Assembly: GCA_014804345.1 (NCBI GenBank)
Contig: JAAUZZ010000007.1
Span: forward strand, 14,011-78,010
Origin: Lachnospiraceae bacterium
Lineage (GTDB): Bacteria; Bacillota; Clostridia; Lachnospirales; Lachnospiraceae
DNA: 64,000 bases
Direction: 5' to 3'
Positions within the stretch are counted from its first letter, which is position 1, and each line of letters begins with the position of its first letter. The notes beneath the pieces were generated by a model that saw nothing but the letters and a program-made list of their open reading frames with translations, did no database searches and was not told the DNA's origin. Position numbers and translations under genes: made by a program. Shown one piece after another: positions 29,946 to 40,361 of the stretch.

Positions 29946-30767
29946 ATGAATGAAATATACGATAAGTTAAAAAGCTGTTATGACAGTGTGCGGGCGAAAA
30001 CGGATTTTGTTCCGAAGGTGGCGCTTGTTCTCGGTTCGGGACTTGGAAATTATGCAGACAGTATTCGGATTGAAACGGAGATTGACTATAAAGATATCGA
30101 AGGATTTCCTGTGTCAACTGTCCCCGGACATGAAGGAAAATTTATTTTCGGATATGTAGGAGAGGTTCCTGTTGTTTGCATGAAAGGGCGCGTACATTAT
30201 TATGAGGGATATCCCGTATCAGATGTGGTGCTTCCGACAAGACTGATGAAACTGTTGGGGGCGGAGATCCTGTTTCTTACCAATGCATCGGGCGGTATGA
30301 ATAAGAGCTTTCAGGCTGGCGATTTGATGATGCTGACTGACCACATCGGCATCTTTGCGCCAAATCCATTGATCGGACCGAATATAGACGAGCTGGGAAC
30401 GCGATTTCCGGATATGACGAATGTTTATGATAAAGATTTACAGGATATTATAAGGAATACGGCAAAGGTGGACGGCATTGATTTGAAAGAGGGCGTGTAT
30501 GTACAGCTTACAGGTCCATGCTACGAGTCGCCTGCAGAAATTAAAATGCTTTCCAATTTTGCAGATGCAGTTGGCATGAGCACTGTGGTTGAAGCGATTG
30601 CCGCAAATCATGCGGGCATGAAAATCTGCGGTATTTCGTGTATCTGTAACCTTGCGGCGGGCATGAACCCGACACCTTTGTCACATAAGGAAGTACAGGA
30701 AGCGGCGGATATGGCGGCGGAAAAATTCACACGGCTTGTGACAGACGTAATTTTAAAATTTGCGTAA
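29946..30767 (+). CDS. punA: Purine-nucleoside phosphorylase
   Basis: ALVLGSGLGNYAD, PGHEGKFIFGYVG, LTNASGGMNKSFQAGDLMMLTDHI, GPCYESPAEI. Confidence 0.96.
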   Translation: MNEIYDKLKSCYDSVRAKTDFVPKVALVLGSGLGNYADSIRIETEIDYKDIEGFPVSTVPGHEGKFIFGYVGEVPVVCMKGRVHYYEGYPVSDVVLPTRLMKLLGAEILFLTNASGGMNKSFQAGDLMMLTDHIGIFAPNPLIGPNIDELGTRFPDMTNVYDKDLQDIIRNTAKVDGIDLKEGVYVQLTGPCYESPAEIKMLSNFADAVGMSTVVEAIAANHAGMKICGISCICNLAAGMNPTPLSHKEVQEAADMAAEKFTRLVTDVILKFA

Positions 30768-30815
30768 GCGGGTGGAGGATAATGTGCAAAGAACATGCGC
30801 AGAAATGAGGTATTT

Positions 30816-31223
30816 ATGGAGAATAAAGAATTGATAAGGCTTGCTTTGGAGGCAAGAGAACGGGCGTATGTGCCGTACTCAAAATATATGGTCGGGGCGG
30901 CGCTTCTGACAAAGGACGGAACAGTATATCAAGGGTGTAACATCGAAAATGCCGCCTATACCCCGACGAACTGCGCAGAGCGAACGGCATTTTTTAAGGC
31001 AGTTAGTGAAGGCGAACGCGAATTTGCCGCAATCGCCGTTGTTGGCGGATATCCGGGCGCACCGACAGATTATGCCTATCCTTGTGGCGTATGCCGACAG
31101 GTGATGATGGAGTTTTGCGATCCTAAAGAATTTCGTATAATTACCGCGATATCTGAGGACGAGTACATTGACAAAACGCTTGAGGAAATGTTGCCGCATG
31201 GTTTTGGACCGAAGAATTTATAG
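30816..31223 (+). CDS. cdd: Cytidine deaminase
   Basis: YVPYSKYMVGAALLTKDGTVYQGCNIENAAYTPTNCAERTAFFKA, PCGVCRQVMMEF. Confidence 0.96.
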   Translation: MENKELIRLALEARERAYVPYSKYMVGAALLTKDGTVYQGCNIENAAYTPTNCAERTAFFKAVSEGEREFAAIAVVGGYPGAPTDYAYPCGVCRQVMMEFCDPKEFRIITAISEDEYIDKTLEEMLPHGFGPKNL

Positions 31224-31252
31224 AAAGGGACAACTTTGGGAGATTGGTGCGT

Positions 31253-32959
31253 ATGGAAACGATCATTGTTCTGCTGATTATTTATGCCGTGTTTGTGTTT
31301 GTGATGATACGCGGCGCATACGACGAGAAGAAAAGAAAGCAAAAATACAGAAATCAACTCAAAAATTTATATGGAAGCTTTCCGCAAACTGTGTGCAGTG
31401 CGGAAGAAATCGCGCGTATTGAGAGCGGATTTCGTCATTTCTTCAACGGGAAAGCCTTGGAAGGCATGATTGATGATATCACATGGAATGACTTAAATAT
31501 GGACAGCATCTTTGCCCGCATGAATTTTACGCAGTCCTCTGCGGGCGAGGAAACGCTTTATGCCATGTTGCGGCATCCCGCGCTTTCCAATGACAGACAG
31601 GAAAAATATATGTTGGAACAGCATATTGCGTATATGACGCTGAATGAAACGATGCGTCTTGATGCGATGATGCTGTTGGACGAACTTGGAAAAAGCGGGA
31701 AGTATGCGCTTGCTGACTATCTGGATTTTATCAAAGAGCTTGGGATTAGAAGCAATCTAAAGCATTATCTGTGCATTTTATTTCTGATCGGTTCTTTGGT
31801 GTCTGTTTTTGCGATTCCATCTTTGGGGGTTGCGCTGTTGATTGCGGCGGCGTGTTTTAACATCGTGACTTATATGAATGAAAAGGGTGTCGCGTCGACG
31901 TATGTCACGGCATTTTCTTATATTATGAGAATGCTGGAATGCGCTGACGGAATTATAGCGCTTGGTCTCGGCTCCGAATTTACGGAATATACGGACACTC
32001 TGAAAAAGAAAAGAGAGCGGTTTAAAAGTTTTGAGAAAAACTCGGGAATGGTACTTAAACTCAATTCGGCAACGGGCAGCGTAGGCGGAATTTTGTTTGA
32101 TTATATTAAAATGCTGACGCATATTGATTTGATTCAATTTAACAAGATGCTTGGCATTATACAAAGACATGAGAAGGATATTTATGAGATTGCGGAGAGT
32201 ATCGGATATCTTGACGCTGTGATTTCGATTGATTATTTTAGGGCAGCGCTTCCGTATTCTTGTGTGCCGGTTCTGACAAAAGGAAAAAATGACACACTTG
32301 TCATAAAAGACGCTTTTCATCCGTGTCTGGAAAATCCTGTCGCAAACAGCATCAGTCAGAATCGCGGAATGCTCGTCACTGGTTCAAATGCATCGGGCAA
32401 GTCGACGTTTTTAAAAACTGTGGCGATCAATGCAATTCTTGCACAGAGCATCAGCATTTGCTGCGCAAAGGCATACAGCGGAAATTATTACAGGATTTAT
32501 TCGTCGATGTCGCTGCGCGACAGTCTTGAAAGCGGTGAGAGTTATTATATGGTCGAGATTAAGGCGTTAAAACGGATTATTGACGCGGCAGATACAGAAT
32601 GTCAAAATCCGCTTTTGTGCTTTGTGGACGAGGTGCTCAGAGGCACCAACACAGTTGAGCGGATTGCGGCGTCGGTTCAGATTTTAAAGAAACTTTCAAA
32701 AAGAGGTATTTTTTGCTTTGCGGCAACGCATGATATTGAACTGACAAAGCTGCTTGTTGATGAATTTGATAACTGTCATTTTGAGGAGGAAGTAAAAGAT
32801 GGCGATGTACTGTTTTCTTACAGACTTTTGCCGGGACGGTCACATACGCGGAATGCGATAAAGTTACTTGAGATTATCGGATTTTCGAAGGATATCATCA
32901 AACAAGCCGACAATATGGCAGGAGATTTTCTGCGAACAGGGGAGTGGAGAAAAGTTTGA
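31253..32959 (+). CDS. MutS-family membrane-associated ATPase
   Basis: VTGSNASGKSTFLKTVAINAILAQSI, SYYMVEIKALKRI, CFVDEVLRGTNTVERIAAS, ATHDIELT. Confidence 0.88.
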   Translation: METIIVLLIIYAVFVFVMIRGAYDEKKRKQKYRNQLKNLYGSFPQTVCSAEEIARIESGFRHFFNGKALEGMIDDITWNDLNMDSIFARMNFTQSSAGEETLYAMLRHPALSNDRQEKYMLEQHIAYMTLNETMRLDAMMLLDELGKSGKYALADYLDFIKELGIRSNLKHYLCILFLIGSLVSVFAIPSLGVALLIAAACFNIVTYMNEKGVASTYVTAFSYIMRMLECADGIIALGLGSEFTEYTDTLKKKRERFKSFEKNSGMVLKLNSATGSVGGILFDYIKMLTHIDLIQFNKMLGIIQRHEKDIYEIAESIGYLDAVISIDYFRAALPYSCVPVLTKGKNDTLVIKDAFHPCLENPVANSISQNRGMLVTGSNASGKSTFLKTVAINAILAQSISICCAKAYSGNYYRIYSSMSLRDSLESGESYYMVEIKALKRIIDAADTECQNPLLCFVDEVLRGTNTVERIAASVQILKKLSKRGIFCFAATHDIELTKLLVDEFDNCHFEEEVKDGDVLFSYRLLPGRSHTRNAIKLLEIIGFSKDIIKQADNMAGDFLRTGEWRKV

Positions 32960-32976
32960 GGTTGTGGGAGTGTAGG

Positions 32977-33813
32977 TTATTTTTCGTACTCTGCTAATTT
33001 AGCCTGAAGCATTGCAATCATGGAATCTTTCTCGGCAAGAGAAGAATCTTTTTCTGCGATAATAGCATCTTTTTCCTTCATAAGACTTTTATAAGTCCGC
33101 AGAATGCGCTCGCCTTCTTCACGCATCTGACACCAGTACCGCGCAACATCATCTTGGTTGAGATTATAAATTTCTTCAGAAGTTTCTTCGAAAATATCGT
33201 CTTTTTGTGCCAGCATTTTTAGATCCTCCCATGTTTTCGCTTTGAAAAGTTTAGCCCAGTAGTCAATTTTGTAGGCTTTGTCCTCTTCAGTTGCCAGTTC
33301 TATCTGATTTAAGTCTAACACATTTAGTGTAAAGTTGTCATTATAAATATAGTGTTTTTTGACATTCATCATTTTATTCATGGTATAAAATTCGGGGTAA
33401 TCGGGAAATGGAGTAAAGTCAACGATGCCGATGTGATATGCCGGTTTAATATGCGAATAGTCGTCGCCTTTTTCAAGATTGGTAAAGATGTCACAAAGAT
33501 AGGAGAGAGCGCGGTCGTTCCAAAAGCTTTGCTGTAATACTTGCATTTCAAGATTTATGACTGCGGCATTGTCCAGCATTACTTTGATGTCAAGGACAAA
33601 TGTTTTGGCGTTGAAGGAGTCACCCAGTTCAATCGGGTTGAGGAGCGCTACAGATTTTACATGCCGGGGATTGAGATGAAGAAGTGCACAGATCAGTTCT
33701 TTTAATACATTTTTGTTCTTTTGCATCACGGCGCGAAACATATAATCGTTCATTAACGTATAATCGATTTTACCGGTTGCGTTTTGAAAAGTATTTTGTT
33801 GATTGTTGTTCAT
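32977..33813 (-). CDS. Rpn-family recombination-promoting nuclease/putative transposase (PD-(D/E)XK)
   Basis: DYTLMNDYMFRAVMQKNKNVLKELICALLHLNP, KTFVLDIKVMLDNAAVINLEMQV, C-terminal EKD heptads. Confidence 0.88.
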   Translation of the reverse strand: MNNNQQNTFQNATGKIDYTLMNDYMFRAVMQKNKNVLKELICALLHLNPRHVKSVALLNPIELGDSFNAKTFVLDIKVMLDNAAVINLEMQVLQQSFWNDRALSYLCDIFTNLEKGDDYSHIKPAYHIGIVDFTPFPDYPEFYTMNKMMNVKKHYIYNDNFTLNVLDLNQIELATEEDKAYKIDYWAKLFKAKTWEDLKMLAQKDDIFEETSEEIYNLNQDDVARYWCQMREEGERILRTYKSLMKEKDAIIAEKDSSLAEKDSMIAMLQAKLAEYEK

Positions 33814-34460
33814 AGATATGTTCCTTTCTTTTGTGAAATGATTTGAATTAAGATATGTTTTCACTCATTCGTGAAACCTTATAGAATATCTGAATAGAAA
33901 ATTTTGAAATGACCGTTGCGGTCAAAATATGTTATAATTCGGAGTTGATTATAACATACTGTAATTGTGGAAACAAGTGTGATTTTTGACATTTCGGAAG
34001 CTTTATTCCCTTAATTTATACAATATTATTTGCTATATGGCGGTATGAAAAACGTAAAATTAAATATTGGCACGAAAGAGTTTTTGTGGTGGAAAAAGTG
34101 ACGATAAACGGTACTAAATGCAATATTCTAACGAATGGTATGATACCGCGATACAATTCCATCTATGATAGTAAATATTCGTAGACAGCTTTATTACAGG
34201 GCTTTCTACGGATTTTTTAATAGTTAAAAATATAGCCATCTTTTTTTTATAAAGATTAGGCAAGATTATTAAAAATATAATTACAAAAAATGTTAATTGT
34301 TATTAATTGACGAAAACAATATGACGATATAAGATATAAATAGTAGTCTAGCCTACGAAAAATGTTGATTATAGTGTAAAAGGATGTATGATGAAACCAC
34401 CTGTTTCAAAATAAGTTATTAAGCAGTGTAATCATTGACTTGAAAGTGAGGAGATTAGGA

Positions 34461-37400
34461 ATGGAACGTCTGAAAAAGGAAGGAAAGCGATTATTGTCGT
34501 TGCTTGTAGTGATTGCGATTATTGTGGTTTCTGTTTCACAGGAGCGCTTAACGGTGCATGCAGCTGAAATCGGCGAATACAGTATGGAATTTGATGCGTC
34601 AGAGGAGGATGAAGCCGAGCAATTCATACCGGAGTCAGTAGAAATAGAGGAAACTGAACAGCTTGTACTTGAAACAATACAGGCGAAGGAAATCGAAATA
34701 GAAGAAAGCAGCATGACAAAAGACCGGATGATGTCTGAACCGATAGCTGCCACGGAAGAAACTTCGTTCACAGAAACCGAAGAAACAACCTTAATGCAGG
34801 GTGTGGAATCAGAGACAGAAATGGAAGAAATGGAAGAAACGGAAGAAACGGAAGTGCTGCAAAATGAATCGGAAAGCACTTCACTGGACACACAATTAGT
34901 AGCAATCCATTTTTCGGGAGACAATGTTACCATAAAAGATTTCGACGGAAACATCATTGAGCATGAACTGCTTGTGGCAAAGGGAACAAAAGCAGTGGTA
35001 TTTTCAGTTGAACCGTCAGAGGGCTATGTAGTAAAAAGCGTGAAAGCGGACGAAGAAAATTTCCAAGTTTCATTTAAGGAGGGAACATCTGCCAACCAGT
35101 ATATCGCATCTCCAGATGATAGAGAGAATGGATATGTAGGCGATAAATGGATACATATTGAAACCGTGCCGGCGGAAAACCATACAATGCATATTTTTTA
35201 TCCTTCTGCTCTTGTTTCGGATTGTATGGAAGACGTTATTATTGCAAACGGTGATGTATGGAGAGAGGACTGCCCTGAGGATATGACTGTTTCCAACGCA
35301 TCTGACATTGGTGTATACATAAAAATCGGGAAAACGCAAGGATCTGCAATATGGATTCCGGAAATATCTGTCACTTTTTTCAATGAAGATAACATTGGCT
35401 ATACAAAAACGCTGTCATATCAAAGAGACATAAATTCCATGAACACAAAAGAAAAGGAATTGTTACAGCAAGGATACTATATTTTTCATTTGGGACAACG
35501 GTATAACATTTTTAGCATATCAATTGATTTAAATGAATGCTATCAGGTACAGACTGTAACAACAGGATTTCCGGGAAACGTCCGCATTTTCAACTACATA
35601 CCGGATGGTTATGACGCTCAAGGCAATGAAAAATGGCGTAAAGAAGAGATAAAAGATACGTTTGTGACAGAACGTAATAAAGCGACTTTTTTACAGGCAG
35701 AGTGGGAAGATACATCGGATCATGCGTATAAATGGTGCAAACTAAATGTTCTTTCGGATTGGAAAACATCTATTAAAAACATAACTATGGAGGGCATTGA
35801 GGGAGAAGTACAGGAAATATTTATCTCCGAAGAAACAACAATAGAGTTTGTGTTAAATCCCCATACAATATCTTTTGGGTATTATATAGGCGATCTTACG
35901 GATATCAGCGTAGGTAGCGGCGCGAAATTGTCTGAAGATCAGCGAACCATTGAAGTATATGGTGGAGATAATGTATCGCTGAACTTTTCACTTATCGATG
36001 GATTACAACTGAACAAAGTAATCGATCGTTCCGGGGCAAAATGGTCCGTGCAGGAGAAGGATGGTAAATATACAATTACGCTCAATGATATGGAGGCGCT
36101 TTATAACATAAAAGAAATCGGTATCAGCGTATTAGATTTACAGGATCGGTTTTCATTGTCTGACGCGAGGGCAGGGTGTCAGATAACAAGCTATAAATTC
36201 AAAAATATCAAAAGTGGTATCCCTGTCTATACCGGAGAAGCGATTGAAGTCGAAACTATGACATTAAGTGCGATCACTCCTAATCGTGAAAATGGTTCAG
36301 GGTCCAGAACAGTGACACTTTCTATGGATAAAGATTTTACTGTTTCATACGTCAATAACATCAATGCCGGAGAGGCTCGAGTGCTTCTTACGGCGATGCC
36401 GGATTCCTATGATTTTCGGGGAAGCATTGCGTATTCTTTTACGATTCATAAGGCAGAAGCTCTGCAAAGACAGGAAAAAACACTTCAGGTAGAAACAGGG
36501 AATCAGCAGTATACACATCAGATAAACCTTTCGGAACTGTTTCAGATAAAACAACCGAATGGGCAGGAACTTATCCCTCTGGGTTATAGGATTGAGTATT
36601 GTGATAAAGGAGATGTACTGATTCCTGATAAGGATCCGCTTCTTAAGGGAAACATACTCACCTATACGATCCGTGATGGTGCGGATAAAAATTCTCCTAT
36701 GGCGGATTTGTCGGTTGCCGCTTTTTTTGACAATTATCAGGATTGTGAGTTGATAATCCATATACAGGCAGTCCAAAAACAAAAGATGACGCTTGGCGGA
36801 ACGGTAACCGTATCAGATAAAGAGTATGACGGCAAAGGAGTTTCACTCAATGCGGACGGGCTGCGGATTTTATCTATTGAAGGGACAAATGATTCAATTT
36901 CGGAAAAACTGTTAAATCAAATTAAAGAAACACTGGACTATCGCTATACAGGAATAAATGGCACCGTATATACTTCAAATAACGCGCCAACGGACGTAGG
37001 AACATACAAAGTAGAAGCAAAAGTTTCTGAAGATAATCCGGACTTTAAATCAGAGTATATGGATGTCGGAACATTTCGGATAAGTCAAAGAAAGGTCAGC
37101 GTTATTGCGGATGATGTGAAGCTGTATTTGCAAGATACAATACCGACACAATATAGTTATCACACAGACGGTCTAGCGAAAGGTGATGTTGTAAGTACAA
37201 AACCACTTGTAAGCTGCAATATACAAAGTGCAGATGTATTGACAGAGTATCCGGTAAATGTTGACGTAGCAGTCGTGAAAATAGCCAATGCTACAGGAAA
37301 AGACGTGACAGCCAACTATGTTATTGCAGGACAGGAAGGTAAATTAGCAGTGCGTGAGCCCGAACAGGGCAGCTATTCGGTCATATACACATGGGTAGAT

Positions 37401-39668
37401 CCTCTGGATCCTCTGAATACGCAAAAAGATATCAGACGTTCCGGAAACGAGTCGGGAAAACTAATCAAAAAGCCGATAGACCCGACAGCGGACGGATACA
37501 TATTTTTAGGTTGGTATACGGACGAAACGTCAGACAGAGAATGGGATTTCGACACAGATGTTATCCAAGGCAACCTGACCCTCTATGCCGGATGGTCAAA
37601 GCATGCGGTTGAGAGTGGCGGTATGGCGTTATGTGTGCAGGAAATTCTGCCGCAGACATACACCGGAAAGGCGATTAAACCTACAGTTGTTGTATATGCG
37701 GCCGACGGTAAGATACGCCTGAAATACAAAACAGATTACACAATAACTTATAAAAATAATATCAATGCGGATACAAAAGCATTTCCGGTTGAAGTACCGC
37801 AAGGTGGAATCGGCGAAACATTAGGTGACACAACACAGGGATTTAACAGTGCTTTACCTTATGTCATCATTCAAGGAAAAGGCAATTATACAGGAACCGT
37901 TTATGTCAATTTCCATATTCGTCCGGCAGATATTGCAACAGTACAGACGAATGCATCGGAATATGTCTTAAAATATACGGATCAGTTTGAGGAAAATCCC
38001 GGCAAATATGGAACGGTTGTAACGCAGTTTAAATACAAAAAGAAAGGGTTGGGATACAATAAAGATTATACACTTGCGGTTCAGAAAGTGGACGGCGAAT
38101 CTGCCACCGTGCCGTTGAATGCGAAAGGACAGCTTCCTCTGACAGCGGGTGCGTATCAGGTTACGATTGCCGGAAAAAACAATTTTACCGGTGAGATAAC
38201 GAAAAACGTGTATGTTGCAGATAAAACACGGTTGTTTAAAAATGCAAAGGTTACCTGTAAAGCGGTAATATCCAATGCCACAAAGGAAAAACTGGAAGCT
38301 GGCATACAGCCTGAAAACCTTGTGGTGAATATGAATGGCATCGTTCTTACAGAAGCAGACTATACAGTTGAGTGTACCAATAATCATGCAATCGGCATCG
38401 CGACGGTGAATGTGAGACCAAAAGGAAGCGACTACATAGGCTCAAAGAGTATTACATTTAAAATCAATGGAACCGATTTCAAGGAAAGCACCATACAAAT
38501 GTCCGGATGGCAGGATGAAATGCCATATACAGGCAAAGCTCTGACTCAGAACAATGTTGTACTCAAAACAAATGATGGTAGAGTTCTGACATATGGAGAG
38601 GATTATTTCATCAGCTACAAAAATAACATCAAAAAGGGCGCCGCACAGATGGTATTTACAGCAAATCCTGCTTCCGGGTACAGCGGAAGCTTCAGCAAAA
38701 AATTTAAGATAGCGCCTATGGATTTAGAGGCAGCCATTAATGAAGGTATGATTTCAGTAAATGGTGCAGAGAAGACAGCTTCGGGGTGGAAGTTGTTGGA
38801 AAGCGTGCCCTATCAAAAGAGAGGTGTTGAACCAAAAGACAAAGTTTCACTGCAATTAACGATATCCGATACTGTTCTAAGATTTGGAAAAGACATGGAT
38901 TATACTGTAAAGTATACCAATAATAAGACCGTTTCAGATGGAACGGCATATATGACACTGAAAGGTATAGGTAACTATACAGGAAGCATAGACATCTATT
39001 TTGATATTACGAAGGCTTCGCTTTTCCGAAGTTATCAGGAGGGCAGGGTGACCATAACAACAGCGTCAATTAAGGTATCATATCCTTACGGACGGCATTA
39101 CGAGGATTATGGTGATGGATATGGAGAATGGATAGAGGATAGCTTAAAAGATCCGGACCGTAAATTTGAACCTGCAATAACGATAAAAGATGGAAACGCT
39201 GCCTTGAAAAAGGATGTGGATTTTACCGTCGAATATATTGGAAATACAAGAAGTGACCTGGAAGGTGGTGATGTTCTTGTAGCGGTAATTAAAGGCATAG
39301 GAGCATATGGCAATGATGATGATGAGATTGAACTGAATGTATCAGTTAATCGAAGTGTTCTTTCTGCCGCTAAAGTTGAAGTTACTTATGAGAATGCGTT
39401 TTCCTATACCGGAGAACAAATCATGCCGGAAGTCGAGGAAGTCAGATATAAGACTTTTAATGGATATGGAAGAGAGGATGACGAAGATTATGAGCCGCCT
39501 GAATGGGAAACACTCAAGCAAGACGAGGATTATAGGATTGAGTATACGAAAAATATTGCCAAAGGTACCGGTACCATTAAGATTGTCGGTATCGGCGGTT
39601 ATACGGGCAGTGTATCCAAATCATTTAAAATCAATTCCAAGGCAATATATAACAAAATATCTGATTGA
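34461..39668 (+). CDS. Very large surface protein with InlB B-repeat and many YTGK/DYTVxYxNN-type repeats
   Basis: Signal peptide, acidic E/T-rich region, GYIFLGWYTDETSDREWDFDTDVIQGNLTLYAGW, recurrent YTGKA...YKNNI...GKGNYTG units. Confidence 0.85.
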   Translation: MERLKKEGKRLLSLLVVIAIIVVSVSQERLTVHAAEIGEYSMEFDASEEDEAEQFIPESVEIEETEQLVLETIQAKEIEIEESSMTKDRMMSEPIAATEETSFTETEETTLMQGVESETEMEEMEETEETEVLQNESESTSLDTQLVAIHFSGDNVTIKDFDGNIIEHELLVAKGTKAVVFSVEPSEGYVVKSVKADEENFQVSFKEGTSANQYIASPDDRENGYVGDKWIHIETVPAENHTMHIFYPSALVSDCMEDVIIANGDVWREDCPEDMTVSNASDIGVYIKIGKTQGSAIWIPEISVTFFNEDNIGYTKTLSYQRDINSMNTKEKELLQQGYYIFHLGQRYNIFSISIDLNECYQVQTVTTGFPGNVRIFNYIPDGYDAQGNEKWRKEEIKDTFVTERNKATFLQAEWEDTSDHAYKWCKLNVLSDWKTSIKNITMEGIEGEVQEIFISEETTIEFVLNPHTISFGYYIGDLTDISVGSGAKLSEDQRTIEVYGGDNVSLNFSLIDGLQLNKVIDRSGAKWSVQEKDGKYTITLNDMEALYNIKEIGISVLDLQDRFSLSDARAGCQITSYKFKNIKSGIPVYTGEAIEVETMTLSAITPNRENGSGSRTVTLSMDKDFTVSYVNNINAGEARVLLTAMPDSYDFRGSIAYSFTIHKAEALQRQEKTLQVETGNQQYTHQINLSELFQIKQPNGQELIPLGYRIEYCDKGDVLIPDKDPLLKGNILTYTIRDGADKNSPMADLSVAAFFDNYQDCELIIHIQAVQKQKMTLGGTVTVSDKEYDGKGVSLNADGLRILSIEGTNDSISEKLLNQIKETLDYRYTGINGTVYTSNNAPTDVGTYKVEAKVSEDNPDFKSEYMDVGTFRISQRKVSVIADDVKLYLQDTIPTQYSYHTDGLAKGDVVSTKPLVSCNIQSADVLTEYPVNVDVAVVKIANATGKDVTANYVIAGQEGKLAVREPEQGSYSVIYTWVDPLDPLNTQKDIRRSGNESGKLIKKPIDPTADGYIFLGWYTDETSDREWDFDTDVIQGNLTLYAGWSKHAVESGGMALCVQEILPQTYTGKAIKPTVVVYAADGKIRLKYKTDYTITYKNNINADTKAFPVEVPQGGIGETLGDTTQGFNSALPYVIIQGKGNYTGTVYVNFHIRPADIATVQTNASEYVLKYTDQFEENPGKYGTVVTQFKYKKKGLGYNKDYTLAVQKVDGESATVPLNAKGQLPLTAGAYQVTIAGKNNFTGEITKNVYVADKTRLFKNAKVTCKAVISNATKEKLEAGIQPENLVVNMNGIVLTEADYTVECTNNHAIGIATVNVRPKGSDYIGSKSITFKINGTDFKESTIQMSGWQDEMPYTGKALTQNNVVLKTNDGRVLTYGEDYFISYKNNIKKGAAQMVFTANPASGYSGSFSKKFKIAPMDLEAAINEGMISVNGAEKTASGWKLLESVPYQKRGVEPKDKVSLQLTISDTVLRFGKDMDYTVKYTNNKTVSDGTAYMTLKGIGNYTGSIDIYFDITKASLFRSYQEGRVTITTASIKVSYPYGRHYEDYGDGYGEWIEDSLKDPDRKFEPAITIKDGNAALKKDVDFTVEYIGNTRSDLEGGDVLVAVIKGIGAYGNDDDEIELNVSVNRSVLSAAKVEVTYENAFSYTGEQIMPEVEEVRYKTFNGYGREDDEDYEPPEWETLKQDEDYRIEYTKNIAKGTGTIKIVGIGGYTGSVSKSFKINSKAIYNKISD

Positions 39669-39842
39669 CCCGTTGTTACCCTGTTTATGTTATCTATTTC
39701 GTGGATATAATTAGAACAGAATTAACCGCTTGACGAAATGACAGATGCAGTGGTATGATATTACTATACGATTTAGAAAATACAAATGCGTTGGTCATTT
39801 TGCAGACAAAATGGCTGTCAGCAGATTGAGAGGTAGAAGGTT

Positions 39843-39986
39843 ATGGCAAATTTAATAGAATTTTTAAGAATGACATTATCGTATCTTTTAACGTTTGCAG
39901 TAATTGTTGTGGTAGCGGGAGTTGGCGGATTTATCGGCGTTAAGTGCTGGAAACCGAAATCAAAGTCTGAGAAATTGGAAGATTAA
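39843..39986 (+). CDS. 47-aa single-TM small protein
   Basis: MANLIEFLRMTLSYLLTFAVIVVVAGVGGFIGVKCWKPKSKSEKLED*, RBS-like GAAGG upstream, terminator downstream; absent from the ORF track because it is short. Confidence 0.7.
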   Translation: MANLIEFLRMTLSYLLTFAVIVVVAGVGGFIGVKCWKPKSKSEKLED

Positions 39987-40018
39987 TAACAATATTTTTA
40001 TAATAAGAAGAAAGCTTA

Positions 40019-40050
40019 AAAAACGCAGGCTGCTGAGTCTGCGTTTTTTT
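40019..40050 (+). terminator. Intrinsic terminator
   Basis: AAACGCAG..CTGCGTTTTTTT. Confidence 0.85.
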
Positions 40051-40129
40051 ATGCGCAAACCCATGCAGAGGAAAAGTCAATAGCAAATTTACATAAATAA
40101 TTTTGTTTATTACTGTCCAATATCACGAA

Positions 40130-40158
40130 TTGACATATTATGTAAAGTATTCTATACT
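40130..40158 (+). promoter_or_regulatory. Putative nrdD promoter
   Basis: TTGACA (40130-40135), 17-bp spacer, TATACT (40153-40158). Confidence 0.8.
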
Positions 40159-40167
40159 AATAAAAGC

Positions 40168-40215
40168 GCACTATATATTGCGTTTGAAACAGGCGTTACA
40201 CACAATATATTCAAA
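40168..40215 (+). promoter_or_regulatory. Tandem NrdR boxes
   Basis: GCACTATATATTGCGT (40168-40183) and ACACAATATATTCAAA (40200-40215), 32 bp start to start, close to the known ACACWATATATTGTGT consensus. Confidence 0.8.
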
Positions 40216-40361
40216 AAATGAAATAATATTTATGGTAACTGTGGGAATATTCTGAAAATATAGTGTGGGCTACATAACGGATAAGTTGATTGTCTGTAAG
40301 AGTGTGTGTGCGTTGCGCGCGGTTTGTTTACAGATACATCAAAGATGGGGGAATGAATAAA

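Noticed and set aside
32977-33813. Rpn gene as a true insertion sequence
   Set aside because: No terminal inverted repeats or target duplications identified; Rpn proteins are nuclease-like and usually not flanked by IS ends.
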